NCBI GenBank assembly: GCA_007922305.1
Contig: ML677366.1
Coordinates: 11,407,132-11,471,131 of the forward strand
Source: Dermatemys mawii
Taxonomy: Eukaryota > Chordata > Testudines > Dermatemydidae
Length of the DNA: 64,000 nucleotides
Reading direction: 5' to 3'
Shown here: one piece after another, positions 12,001-24,000 of the stretch
Position numbering within the stretch: position 1 is the first letter of the stretch
Layout of the letters: each line of letters begins with the position of its first letter
Translations under genes and position numbers: made by a program
Notes under the pieces: generated by a model
Databases searched by the model: none
What the model was told of the DNA's origin: nothing
Seen by the model: only the letters and a program-made list of their open reading frames with translations

Positions 12001-15000
12001 TTCTGCCTTTGCCCACAGTGTCTTCCTGATGCTTTGTATAAACCAAATCATATCATTGTATCAGCAATTTGGGAGACTGTATGGCTTGGAAGAGCTACAG
12101 ATCCTTTCACCTCTAAATCACCTATTCAAATTCAGAGCAGGTCAGTAATGACTGAATATTGTTACCAACTTAATGTTATTCCATGCCTATGAAACGAGTA
12201 GAGATCTAAGGGATTGGCTACACTTGCACGTTATACTGCAATAAAGCCACCTAGTAGACAAGCGACATCAATCAACCTTTGGCCCGTGGCCTGCCAGAGT
12301 AAGCCCCATGGTGGGCTGGACTGATTTATTTACATGCTATGTCTACAGGGTTGGCTGATCACAGCTCCCACTGGCCGCTTTTCACTGCTCCAGGCCAGTG
12401 GGAGCTCTGCTCTGCGGACGCGGAACCTGGGGACGCGGCAGGTAAACAGACCAGCCCGGTCCACCAGTGGGCTTACCCAGGTGGGCAGCATGCCAAAAGT
12501 TGCCAATCCCTGCTCTAGATCCTTCCAGGGAGATGTGAACATTTTATTTACAACACACACATGCGGTGTAGAGCCTGTCCAGTCAGTCCTTCCATTTCCT
12601 CAGCTGGCAATCCCAAATATTGTGCAGTCTTGTCTAGCACAAAGGATTCTCCCATCTTAAATCTCACCCTGCAGCTGACGGACTGAAGAGAGTGTTACCC
12701 ACCCGAAGCCAGAGATAAGGCGGCAGAAGAGAAAGAATCCATATCCCTGGACGAAAGAGGAGAGGAATGCAAAGGCAGCGTTGATTGTGAGTGATATGAT
12801 GAGGCATTTCTTCCTTCCCAGTTTATCTGCCAGGCCACCCCAAATGACAGTTCCCACCATCATTCCCAGGTAGACTATCAGCCCTAGAGGAAAGAAAGAC
12901 AGGGAGCTGAGTGACATCCTCTCACATGTGCAGTACAGGCCAATTAGGTTGCTGTTTCACACGTACCCAATGTTTGGAGCATTTCCTCCCGAATCCCAAC
13001 CAGCCACCAACCAAGGCCCTATTAGCAAATATTGAAATACTTCACCAGCCTGAATGCCTGTCAGTGTCTGACACATTCACCTTCTACTTGAGCGAAAGAG
13101 CACCCTTTGCCAGATACCAGGCAGGCCAAAGTTGCCTCACCAAGTGCTAGTGATGGGCTCATACATCCTCATCTGAGAATCAAATTTCTTGGCACTTTAA
13201 AGTCAGTCATCAGCTTTCACATGGAGTACGCCCTCTGGTGACATCCAAAATGGTACCTTGGGCTTCTTCAGAGGGAGTCAACTCATGTCGCTTTTCCAGC
13301 CCTTGGGGCTTGTCTTCACTACCCACCGGATCAGCGGGTACTGATCGATCTATCAGGGATCGATTTATCAAGTCTCATCTAGATGCAATAAATTGATTGC
13401 TGAGCACTCTCCCGTTGACTCCAGAACTCCACTGCCGCGAGAGGCAGAAGCAGAGTTGACGGGGGAGCCAAAAGGATGCCAGGTAAGTTGACCTAAGATG
13501 CGCTGACTTCAGCTACGCTATTCACGTAGCTGAAGTTGCGTATCTTAGGTTCACACACACACACACACACATCCCCACTAGAGTACACCTGGCCTTGGAC
13601 TTTCAAAGCCCCATGAATCTGAAGGAGTCTGCAGTCATATTTGTTCGGAAAGTTCCTGGCACATAGTGGGTGCTCTCAGGATAAAAAATGACCATTATGA
13701 ATAATAATATTTTACAAACAGACCCAGCTCTCAAACATAAATGCCTCAAACAACTGGCTGTTTGTTATTTCCAGGAACCATTCTCTAGGGAATCAGTGTG
13801 GCTGAGTGGTCTGAATATGAGGCTAGAAGCCAGGAAGGCCTGAATTCTACTCCTGCCACCAATTCATTGTGTGTCCTTGAGTTTGTTGCTCCCAGCTTCA
13901 GTGTGTCCATCTGTACAACAGTGATAGTGATGCCTGCCTCCCAGGGATGTTGTAGGACTGAGTAGTAGTATTATTTTTCTCAAACCCTCCTCTGGTAACA
14001 ACAAACACCTGATTCACTCAGCTTCAGGTGAGATTTCGTTCCCACACACATACAAAAAGCCTCAGGATCTATCTCATTTGACCAGGCCCGCAGCCATCTC
14101 TTCCCTAGCACGTCCTAGGCACATCAATCAGAGCCAGGCATAAGCAGCTTAGGATGCACGGGTCCCTGCTGTGTGCCACTAACAGCACAACAGGAGTCTA
14201 ACATCTTATATCTACTAACCCCTCTCAGTGCAACTGGTGGTGAGGGAGCACAGGGAGGGGTGCTGTGTGGCGGTTGATGATAACTCAGGCAACCAGGAGA
14301 GGGGAGAGAGCAGAGAGAGAGCAGAGGGAGAGCTAAAGGAACAGAAATGTTTCTTGCAGGTTACATATTTCATCCAAGTGCCCCTTTAAGTACATCACCT
14401 CCTTTTCTCTCTGTATTTCATAGAGACGCAGACTTCTGAGACTAGAAGGGACCATAACACAGACCATAGAATTTCATCTAGATACTACTGTATTGATCCC
14501 AATGACGTGTTTGACTAAGGCAGGGATCAGCAACCTTTGGCATGCAGCCTGCCAAGGCAAGTCCTCTCGTGGGCCAGGCCAGTTTGTTCACCTGCTGCCT
14601 CTGCAGGTTTGGCTGTTCGCAGCTCCCACTGGCTGCGGTTTGCTGTCCCAGGCCAAACGGGGCTGTGGGACATGGTGGCCAGCACATCCCTCAGCCTGCG
14701 CCGCTCCCCACAGTCCCAAAATAGAGGATACTGATCGGACATGGTTAATAACTCAGCAAACAATGAGCATCCTCAAATCCAGCAGGCATTCTTTTTGGTT
14801 GCCAGAGCCCTCTACCCACCTCTAGTGTGCTTGGATCAGCCACTGCAGTTACAGTCCCACCCGTAAAGCTTGGAATGGCCCTGATTTTGTGGTTTGCAGT
14901 CTCTCGATCTATAACAGTGTCCACATTACATCAGCCAGTAACATTGTAAAACAGAAAAGGCAAACTAAACTCCTTTAATTGTGATGCAACACCACTATCA

Positions 15001-18000
15001 CTGAGCCACTGGTGAAACAGCCAGAGAGAAACCCAGCCCCACCCATCTTGCACCAAGATTGATGTGCAAACAGATTGGCATTGAGATGCTCATAAGATGA
15101 ACAGTGGATGGTACCCTAGATGAAGCTCCATGAGACAAGCCTCTTGATTCCCTGGGACCTCTGTGAGCTGGGACCCAAAGTCAGACACCCAACTGGCCAA
15201 GGGACAAGCATCCGCAAGTCCTGATGGAGACAAAGAGATGAAGGTGCTCAGCACCCCCTCAACAACCAGCCTATAGGTGCCCATATATGGTTCTGGGGGC
15301 TGATACTGTGAGATTCTGTTATTCTGGGATGTGTTAGGAGTGGCATGTGTAAAACAGGAGGTAATTCCCAAGCTACTTAGCACTGGTGGGGCATCAGCTG
15401 GAGTACTGTGTCCAGTTTTGAGCACTATACTTTAAGAAGGATCTCAAAAAATTGGAGAGAGTCCAAAGGGGAGCAACAAAAATGAGATGTTTGGGAAACA
15501 TGTGCTATGTTAGTCTAGAGAAAAGAAGGCTGGGGGCGGGGGACATAATAGTCTGCAAATGTATAAAAGGTTCTCAGAAAGAGGATGATGATCAGTTGTT
15601 CTCCATGTCCACCAAAGGTAGGATTAGAAGCAGTCGGCTTTGTTTGCAGTAAGGGAGATTTAGGTTGGCTATTAGGAAAAGGTGGAAGGATAGCTAAGCA
15701 CTTGAACAGGTTACCAAGGGAGGCTGTGGAATCCCTATCATTGGAGATTTTTAAGAATAGGTTAGACAAATACCTGTCAGGGACGATCTAGATCAGGGAC
15801 TGGCAACCTTTGGCATGTGGCCCACTAGGGTAAGCCCCCTGTCGAGCCGGGCCAGTTTGTTTACCTACCATGCCCACAAGTTTGGCCAATCGCAGCTCCC
15901 ACTGGCTGCGGTTCACCACCCCAGGCCAAAAGCCTGTCATCCCTGACAGTTACCAGTGCTTCTCAGGAACAGGTCCTGTTATGTGTAAAACCTCTTCTCA
16001 AAAAAACTTTCCAGTGGGAGAGCAGGGAACAATTATGTATTGCAAGAATGTTCATTAATGATTTGACTTAAGCTGACGACTGCAGGCACCATTCAACCAT
16101 TGGGCAGTGGGTTGATGGAAGGGAGCATCTAGCACAGTCATCTCTGACATTCTTCTGCATTATAAATGAGCCTATTTTTTTGCATATGTTAATCATATCT
16201 TGGGAAAGTACATACTACTAAAAACACTGCCACCCCCAACTAGAGCTGCAGGATTAACTCGTAGTGAATTATTTAGTTTTCTTTCTCTGTTCACAGATTT
16301 TCCATGACTTAATCATAATTTCCTTTCGTGTATTCATTGTATGAATTTGTTCAACATTTTTTCCAATTATTCTTTTTCATTCTGTGGCTTATCACAAACA
16401 GTTCTCTGAGCATATTTGCTATTTGATATTCAAAATTCCATCCATATTAATTGGTTAGGCAAGTAATAGCATAAATAGTTCACATATATTCTAATGGGCC
16501 ACTTCACTTTGACTGGTCCCTTAGAGTATGTGCTAACTACTTATGCTAAACTATCTGTTGGATCTTATATGTAGCTGTGACATAGTACCCTTCCCAGACA
16601 AAGCTCTGTAAAAACAAAAAGGACTCCTTGTGGCACTTTGAAGACAATCAAATTTATTTATCAAACTTTTGTGGGCTAAAACCCACTTCATCAGGTGCAT
16701 GGAGTGGAATGTACAGTAGGGAGGTATAAATACATAGCATATGAAAAGATGGGAGTTATCTTACCAAGTGGGGGGTCAGTGCTAACAAGCTAATTCAATT
16801 TAAGATAGAAATAAGCAATTCTCAACAGTTGACAAGGAGTAGAAATCACTTTTGTAGTATTAATGAGGCCAATGTCAAGAAGGTGGCCCATTTCAAACAG
16901 TTGATAAGAAGGTGTGAATATTTAGCAAGGGGAAATTAGTCTCAAGGTGCCAGAAGTACTCCTCCTTGTTTTTACCAAAACTAACAAATTGATTTAGTTT
17001 CTGTAGTGACCCATCCACACCCAGTCCCTATTCAGGCCTAATTTGATGGTGTCCAGTTCTGCAGTTTCTCATTGGAGTCTGTTTTTGAAGTTTTTTTGAT
17101 GAAGAGTTGCCACTTTTATGTCTAAAATTGAGTGGCCAGGGAGAGCGAAGTGTTCTCCTACTGGTTTTTGGAAATTATGATTCCTGATGTCAGATTTGTG
17201 TCCATTTATTCTTGTGCATAGAGACTGTCCAATGTGGCCAATGTACATGGCAGAGGGGCATTGCTGGCATATGATGGCATATATCACATTGGTAGATGTG
17301 CGGGTGAACGAGCTCTTGATGGTGTGGCTGATGTGGTTAAGTCCTGTGAGGGTGTCCCTTGAATTGATATGCGGACTGAATTGGCACCGGGGTTTGTTGC
17401 AGGGGTTGGTTCCTGGATTAGTGTTTCTGTTGTGTGGTGTGTAGTTGCTGGTGAGTATTTACTTCAAGTTGGGGGGCTGTCTGTAAGCTCAAAAGCGTGT
17501 CTCTCTCCCCAACAGAAGGGGGTCCTATAAAAGACACTGATATGACCTCACCCCTCTTGGCTACAGATGTATAGACAGCATGGTAGCCAGAAAAAGCGCA
17601 CACACATGGCATTGGAACTCAGGGCCTCTCTTGCCACAAACACGGGCCTCTGCCCTGTTCCCTAAAATCAGAGATTTGGAAAACATCTTAGCAAAACATA
17701 CAATACCCAAAACCAGAATGAAGGCAAATCTCCAGAGGCTGCCTGGTGGGTTAAGACTTTTACACTAGCCACTGGGAGACACGCTAATCCCACAAACTGG
17801 AGCAGCTCTGATTCCAGCCAGGAGAGGAAAGCAGCAGCAATATGTCCTGAGTATGTCGGCTGGCGTGTCGCAGTCACCTGTCCCGCTGATAAGCCCAGCC
17901 AATAGAACAAGGGATGTTCATGCAGCACCACTACACCCACGTTCCTGCCTCCAGATTAAAAATGAATGATCAGGCAGGGTTAATTGTTTTCTGCAGAGAA

Positions 18001-21000
18001 AATCCAGGTTGGCAGCTGTTCACCCAAAGCTCCTTTAAAACAAGGGCAACAAAAATGAATCTGCTTAGGAGGTGGCTGCTCCAAGACTCCTCTCTTATAG
18101 CCAGTGATCTATTATTATTATAACCGCATATCCCGACTGAGGGCGTGGGAGCCAGGTGCCTGGCCTTTGGGGGTATTTGTTTTTCAGCGGCCGCCGCCCA
18201 GCTCAGAGTGAATGAGCAATTGTCTCAATACTCTGGATACTTTATGGAAGTCCCCATTGGTTATAAAATGTCTGACTCCACCATTTGGACCGAAGCAAAT
18301 GCTGCGTCCTCTCTTTCTGCAAACAAGAGACGCGGTGGACTTCAGGGCTTTGTTAGAGGAGTGATAATATTGAGGGAGATCCGTGGTTCTGCGAAAGCAT
18401 CAGGAGTCTAATATCTTGCCCAGATGCACTCATTTCCTTATTTTATTTAACAAAGGAGCTGATCTTGTATTAGCCTGTGTGATACAAAAGCACATATTGA
18501 AGTGCTTTGTGCAACACAGCTGGTCACCACAGACACACTGCAGGTGCAAACGTGTCAGTCTTCAGTACGATGCCCAGACAACAAATGTGAAAAATCAGGA
18601 CGGGAGTGGGTGAGGGGGTGTAACAGGAACCTATATAAGAAAAAGACCCAAAAATCGGGATATCTGGTCACCCTAGTCTGCAACAATGTCTGCGTCTTGC
18701 ATGCACTCTTTATTGGCATCCTTTGCTCCCCAAGGGCTGAACTGAGGCTCATCGCCCTAGTGCCTCAGGATGTCATCTAAGGGAGTAGAGAGGCTACTGT
18801 GCACACAAGAGAGGGGGAGACTTATAGTCAGGCCTCCTTGTGCCAAATCCTTATTTCCAAACTCCAGAGCATAGACGTCAATTTAGGCAACAGCAGTTGC
18901 TCTGACCCAGTTGAAGGTACTCAGCTCCAGGAAGGAGAGAAGGGCAAACATCTGTTCACATGTGTATCTTGGTTTGGTTTGGGGCCAGAGCAGGATTTGA
19001 CCGATAGTGTTATTTATAATCAATGATGGGATTTGAATTAATGGCACTGCTGGTGTCAAGGAGACAGTTGATGCAGAGAGTGTAGTGCTCTGAGTTTAAA
19101 GTCACTGCAGACTGGAAGCTTTATGTGTGTATGTGAGGTGGGGGAATTAAGGGGGTAACAACTAAACATGAAGAAGCCTGAAAAAGAGCCTGGAGCTGCT
19201 ATTGTAGATGAAGAACTGTTCAGATTCAGAGCTCAGGAACCCAAGCTGAAGGTGGGGCCTCAAGATTATTTCTCTGTGATACAGCATTTGTTAAGATGAG
19301 TTCTATGTAAGGTGCATTAAAGCTATTGATTAAGGTGGTAAAACACTCCACCAGTAAATGCCAGAACAATTTAGGGAAAGGAAATTGACAAATAGCAATT
19401 TTCCTTAATGGACATCATACAGTGATGAATAAGATGAGGAAGACTTTGTAGCACCTTAGAGACTAAGTCTCTAAGGTGCTACAAAGTCTTCCTCATCTTA
19501 TTTACGGATACAGACTAACACGGCTGCTAATCTTAAACCTACAACAATGAATGATATTCATCATTTACTATTCTTTTCCAAAATGTGCTCCGTGTTTCTC
19601 TTCTGGGGGGAGTTATGCAGAAGGTCAGTTACAAAAAGGCGTGCATGATTTGGATAAGGATACAGAAAGAAGATCACCAGTTTTGTAAAGGACACAAAGT
19701 GGAAGGAAAAGCAAGTAAGGATCTCACGGGAGCCAGAATCGAAAGGAATCACTGCTTCTTAGGTAACTGAGCAAATGAAGATCAGCCTCAACAAAGGGAC
19801 GGTCATTAATTAGTCTGTGCAGAGGAAACCAACCTGTGGAATAATAGCCTGGTGGGACAGTCTTCCAGAGTAGTGTGCATAAAAGGGATCTAGGGATTAT
19901 TGATCATTGAAATCATGGACCCAGTGCATATACTACTGCAGCCAAAAAAGCAAATTAGATGCTGATGCAAGGGATATGAAAGAGGTAATATTGTTACTTT
20001 CTAAGACCCTTGTGTGTTAAATCCCTTCTGGAATATTGTGAGCACAATCCCACAGCAACAATTATATTGCCTCCAAAAGGAAACAAGCATGATATTAGGT
20101 CTCGGTAATCTAAATTATAAGCAGAACTGGATAAAATAGTTTGATCAGATTTTGAAACTAAGATCCTTCTGTTGTGTTCTTCCTGCTATTTGTCTTCATA
20201 GAATATTCTAGGGAACAAATTTACTGTCAGGAACATCCAATGAAAGAGCAAATGTTATGAAAATATTAAAGGATATTCACTGGGAACAAATTTTGAATTT
20301 GGAAACAAAGTTCACACCAGAAACCTGATTCCAAAAGTTATGGTCATCCAGCCAGGGATAGAAGTATACTGTGTGACCTAAGAAAACTAACCGAAGAAGC
20401 ACAGATGTTTGGTATTAAATGTAACAGCTATCAAGCAAGGTAGAGAACAATCATTATTTGCAGCCATTATTCTGTGACTAATATAAAATAATGAATACAT
20501 GTGAGAAAAAATGCAATCTGCTCAGAAAATATTTGTCAAAAGAAAAAAGGTGAAATTCAAAGAATAAACTCTTGGTTATGAATAATTCAACCAGCTGTAG
20601 TTATGCAGAAAATGTAAAGGTGTTGGGCTTGTTCCCATTGAAAAAGAGGAAAACTTTGAGGTGCCATCATCAAAGTTTCCAGATTAAGAAATTATTTTGG
20701 CCTCTGTTGAAATTCCATCACTTGTGTTATGCAGGCGATCAGACTAGATGATCACAATGGTCTCTTCTGACCTTAAACTCTGTGAAAAAGAAAGGCTGGA
20801 TACAATACTATGCTATGCTAAGTGCTTATTAATTTATTATTATTATGTTATTTCAACAAAGTTGTTAGAGACAAACTGTCCTAGTTTCAGAAACCAAAAG
20901 ACATAAGGCAAAATTTTCAAAATTATCAAATCAAAATAAGTTCCTAAGTGCCAAAATCACTTTTGAAAATGGGACTTTGGCTTCTAAGTCTCGTTCAGAG

Positions 21001-24000
21001 ACAATGGGATATAGGCTCTTCAGTCAAGCAGGGGCTTTTGAAAATTTTACCTATGGTCCTAAAGACCTAGGAATAAATGGGGAACTCAGGCAGAATTATT
21101 TCATGCAAAGGAATAGCATCCCCTGGAGTAGATTTGGTCTTACAGAAGATTGGGAGTGGGGGAGGAGGGGCAGGGTATATTGAACATCTGGAAGATGTGA
21201 ATAAAATAACCGAACAAAAAGCAGGTCTGTTGGGTTGGATGGCCTTTTCAATTCCTGATATCTCCTATGTGCTTTTGCTTGTAGGCCAGATGCTGCTTTA
21301 TCTATAGAACTCACTGCCCTGGCAAATGGCAATCAAACGATACAGAAAGAAAATCCCCATTGGTTCATATAGCATTTGCTTTGTTGAATAAACAGAAGTG
21401 GAGATAGCTCACCTAGCATTTAAAATGACTTACCCTACCAGTTAAAATACGAGTCACCACACCTAAAATAACAATGGAATTTTCCTATTCAAAGGGGGCG
21501 GGGGAACATATATTAACTAGCTGGGAGTGCTCCATGGCTGCTGGGAATTCTGAGAGAATTCTGCAGTCAAAGCAAAGGTGAATTTAGGAATCCACTGAAT
21601 CTTCCGAAGTGGCATTGAAAATGCATGCGGAATATTTCACCGGGTGCTGCCAGCACAGAACGTGGGTGGGTGTTTGCGCTCAGTGCTTTTCAAAGTACCC
21701 CCATGAGTCTTGTCCATCAATTTAAAATTCATAGCACCATCTGGTTCCCCCCCACTCTCTCTCACACCTAGTCCGTCTGCTAAACTGAAGTCTTCAGCAG
21801 AGGAAGCCAAATTAATCCTTTGCCATTAAATGAAAAGCTGTTCATTTTGGCTCATGTCAGATAAAATTACTGCTGTGTTTACAAATGAGGAGACAATCAT
21901 CACACGGCACAAAGCTGCACCAAGTTCTACCTTCGCAGCTAGACAGAGCACCAGAGGTGCAAACACTGCAAAGAAGATATTGGCCAACACTGACTGGAAT
22001 ATTGGCTGTGTTTGTGCCTCTTTCATGCCTGCCGATTCTAATGAACATGCAGGCAGAAATGTTGCAGAAAATCTTAAGAAAAATATTACAGAATATGCAC
22101 GAGCAGCAGATTTGGGTGAAAATCATGAACAGCGGCACCATATAACTAATTCTAAGTGTCCAGCTACACAACAAGCATAACCACAGCAATACACCATATT
22201 CTGGCTTGGTTAAGAGCACCTGTGATCAGCATTGTCAGGAGAATATACTTACGGAGATATGTTCATAAATCATGTGACAGCTTCAGTCATATGCTGCCAT
22301 GGTTAGGCTTGTAGGCCCCAGGCGCAGAAGAGGGTGGGCCATCAGTAGGGCCCTACCAAATCCACGGCTATGAAAAACATATCACGGACCATGAAATCTA
22401 GTTTTTCATGTGCTTTTACCCTACACTGTACAGATTTCATGGGGCGAGACTAGTGTTTCTCAAATTGGGAGTCCTGAACCAAAAGGGATTGCAGAGGTGG
22501 GGTCACAAAGTTATTTTAGGGGATCATGGTAATGCCACCCTCCTGTACTGTCTTCAGCAACATACCATATCATGCTACCCTTACTTCTGTCCTGCTGCTG
22601 GCAGTGGTTCTGCCTTCAGAGCTGGGGTCCCGGGCAGCATCCTCCACTCTCCAGCCGCGCAGCTCTGAAGGCAGCGCCACCATCAGCAGCGGTGCAGAAG
22701 TAAGAGTAGCAGTGCCGCAAATAACCTTGCAATCCCCCCAGAACCCCTTCGTGTGTCAGGACCCCTACAATTACAACACCATGAAATTTTAGATTTAAAT
22801 AGCCGCAATCATGAAATTTACCATTTTAAAAAAGTCCTAAGACCGTGAAATTGACCAAAATGGACCACAAATTTGGTAGGGCTCTAGCATAGGGAGCCCT
22901 TCATGGGTTTACATATGTTTATCCAGAGAAAATGAACGGTGGGGAGATACCGAATTCTCTCAAGATGATAGTTAGGGATTCATTGAAACAACAGGTAAAT
23001 AATGACAGAGGGAAAGCTGCGGTCAGTATGTGTTTCAAAGGGATAATAAACCCTGATAGTCACCAAAGCAAAGGCCAGTGTATTGTTACATAATCCATTT
23101 TAAACCAACTCACACACCTAGGCTTGAATTCCTATCTACCTGCATTAACCACCAGCAGAATTTTTAATTTTGGGTCTAATATTCTAAACAGGAGATCGGA
23201 GTAAAAGTCCAGAAGACTGTACTATATTTAAATTATTACTATGAAATTATTATTAATTTGTAGAAAGAAAGGGCAGCTTTGTACTTAAAAGAGCTGAAGT
23301 TTATTCTCAGCAGTGATGTGGACTCCTTTGCAGCCTTGTACAAACCACTCAATTTCTCCTTCTCTCAGTTTCCTCTTCTGTAAAGTGATGAGAATAAACA
23401 TACTTCACTGAGGATTTGCACAGCTTAAACTATTTGAGCTCCTCGTCAGAAAGGTGCTAACTATGTAAGTGAAAGATATTATTATGCATCTTTTAGAGTA
23501 TTTATACACTTCCTGCCCTGTGTAAATAACTGATAATATTAACCCCCTGAGATGCTAGTAATAGCAATAATGAATGCACATAGTACCGCCAATCAATATG
23601 CATGCAGTGAAGGTATAATCTGATTGGTTGATATTCCTCCAGATGCCAGTATTGCTCACTTCTCAAGTGAATAGAAACTTATCGACTCATCACAGAACTG
23701 TTTTCAGCCAGTCACAAAGCAGGAATTTTCTCGCCTGTTGCAGTGGATTTAATACATTTATGTATTTATTATTATGATGATGATTATTTTATTTATTACA
23801 GCATCAGACTCAGCTAAAGCAGAAATGTCTGATGAATAAGTGGAAATAACCTGGTGAGAAATTAGCAAACTTCTCAGCCCACAAAATTTTAAAAATAAAT
23901 GCCATCAGTATGCTAAAATATTCACTGCTGTGGGTGTGGGTTTTCAATTTCCCGAGCACTCATCTTTGAAATAACATTTCACATCAAGGGAAAGCCCAAG

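Noticed and set aside
12334..12660. 108-codon open frame overlapping SV2B intron 2
   Set aside because: Explained by the hAT-like MITE at 12260-12512.
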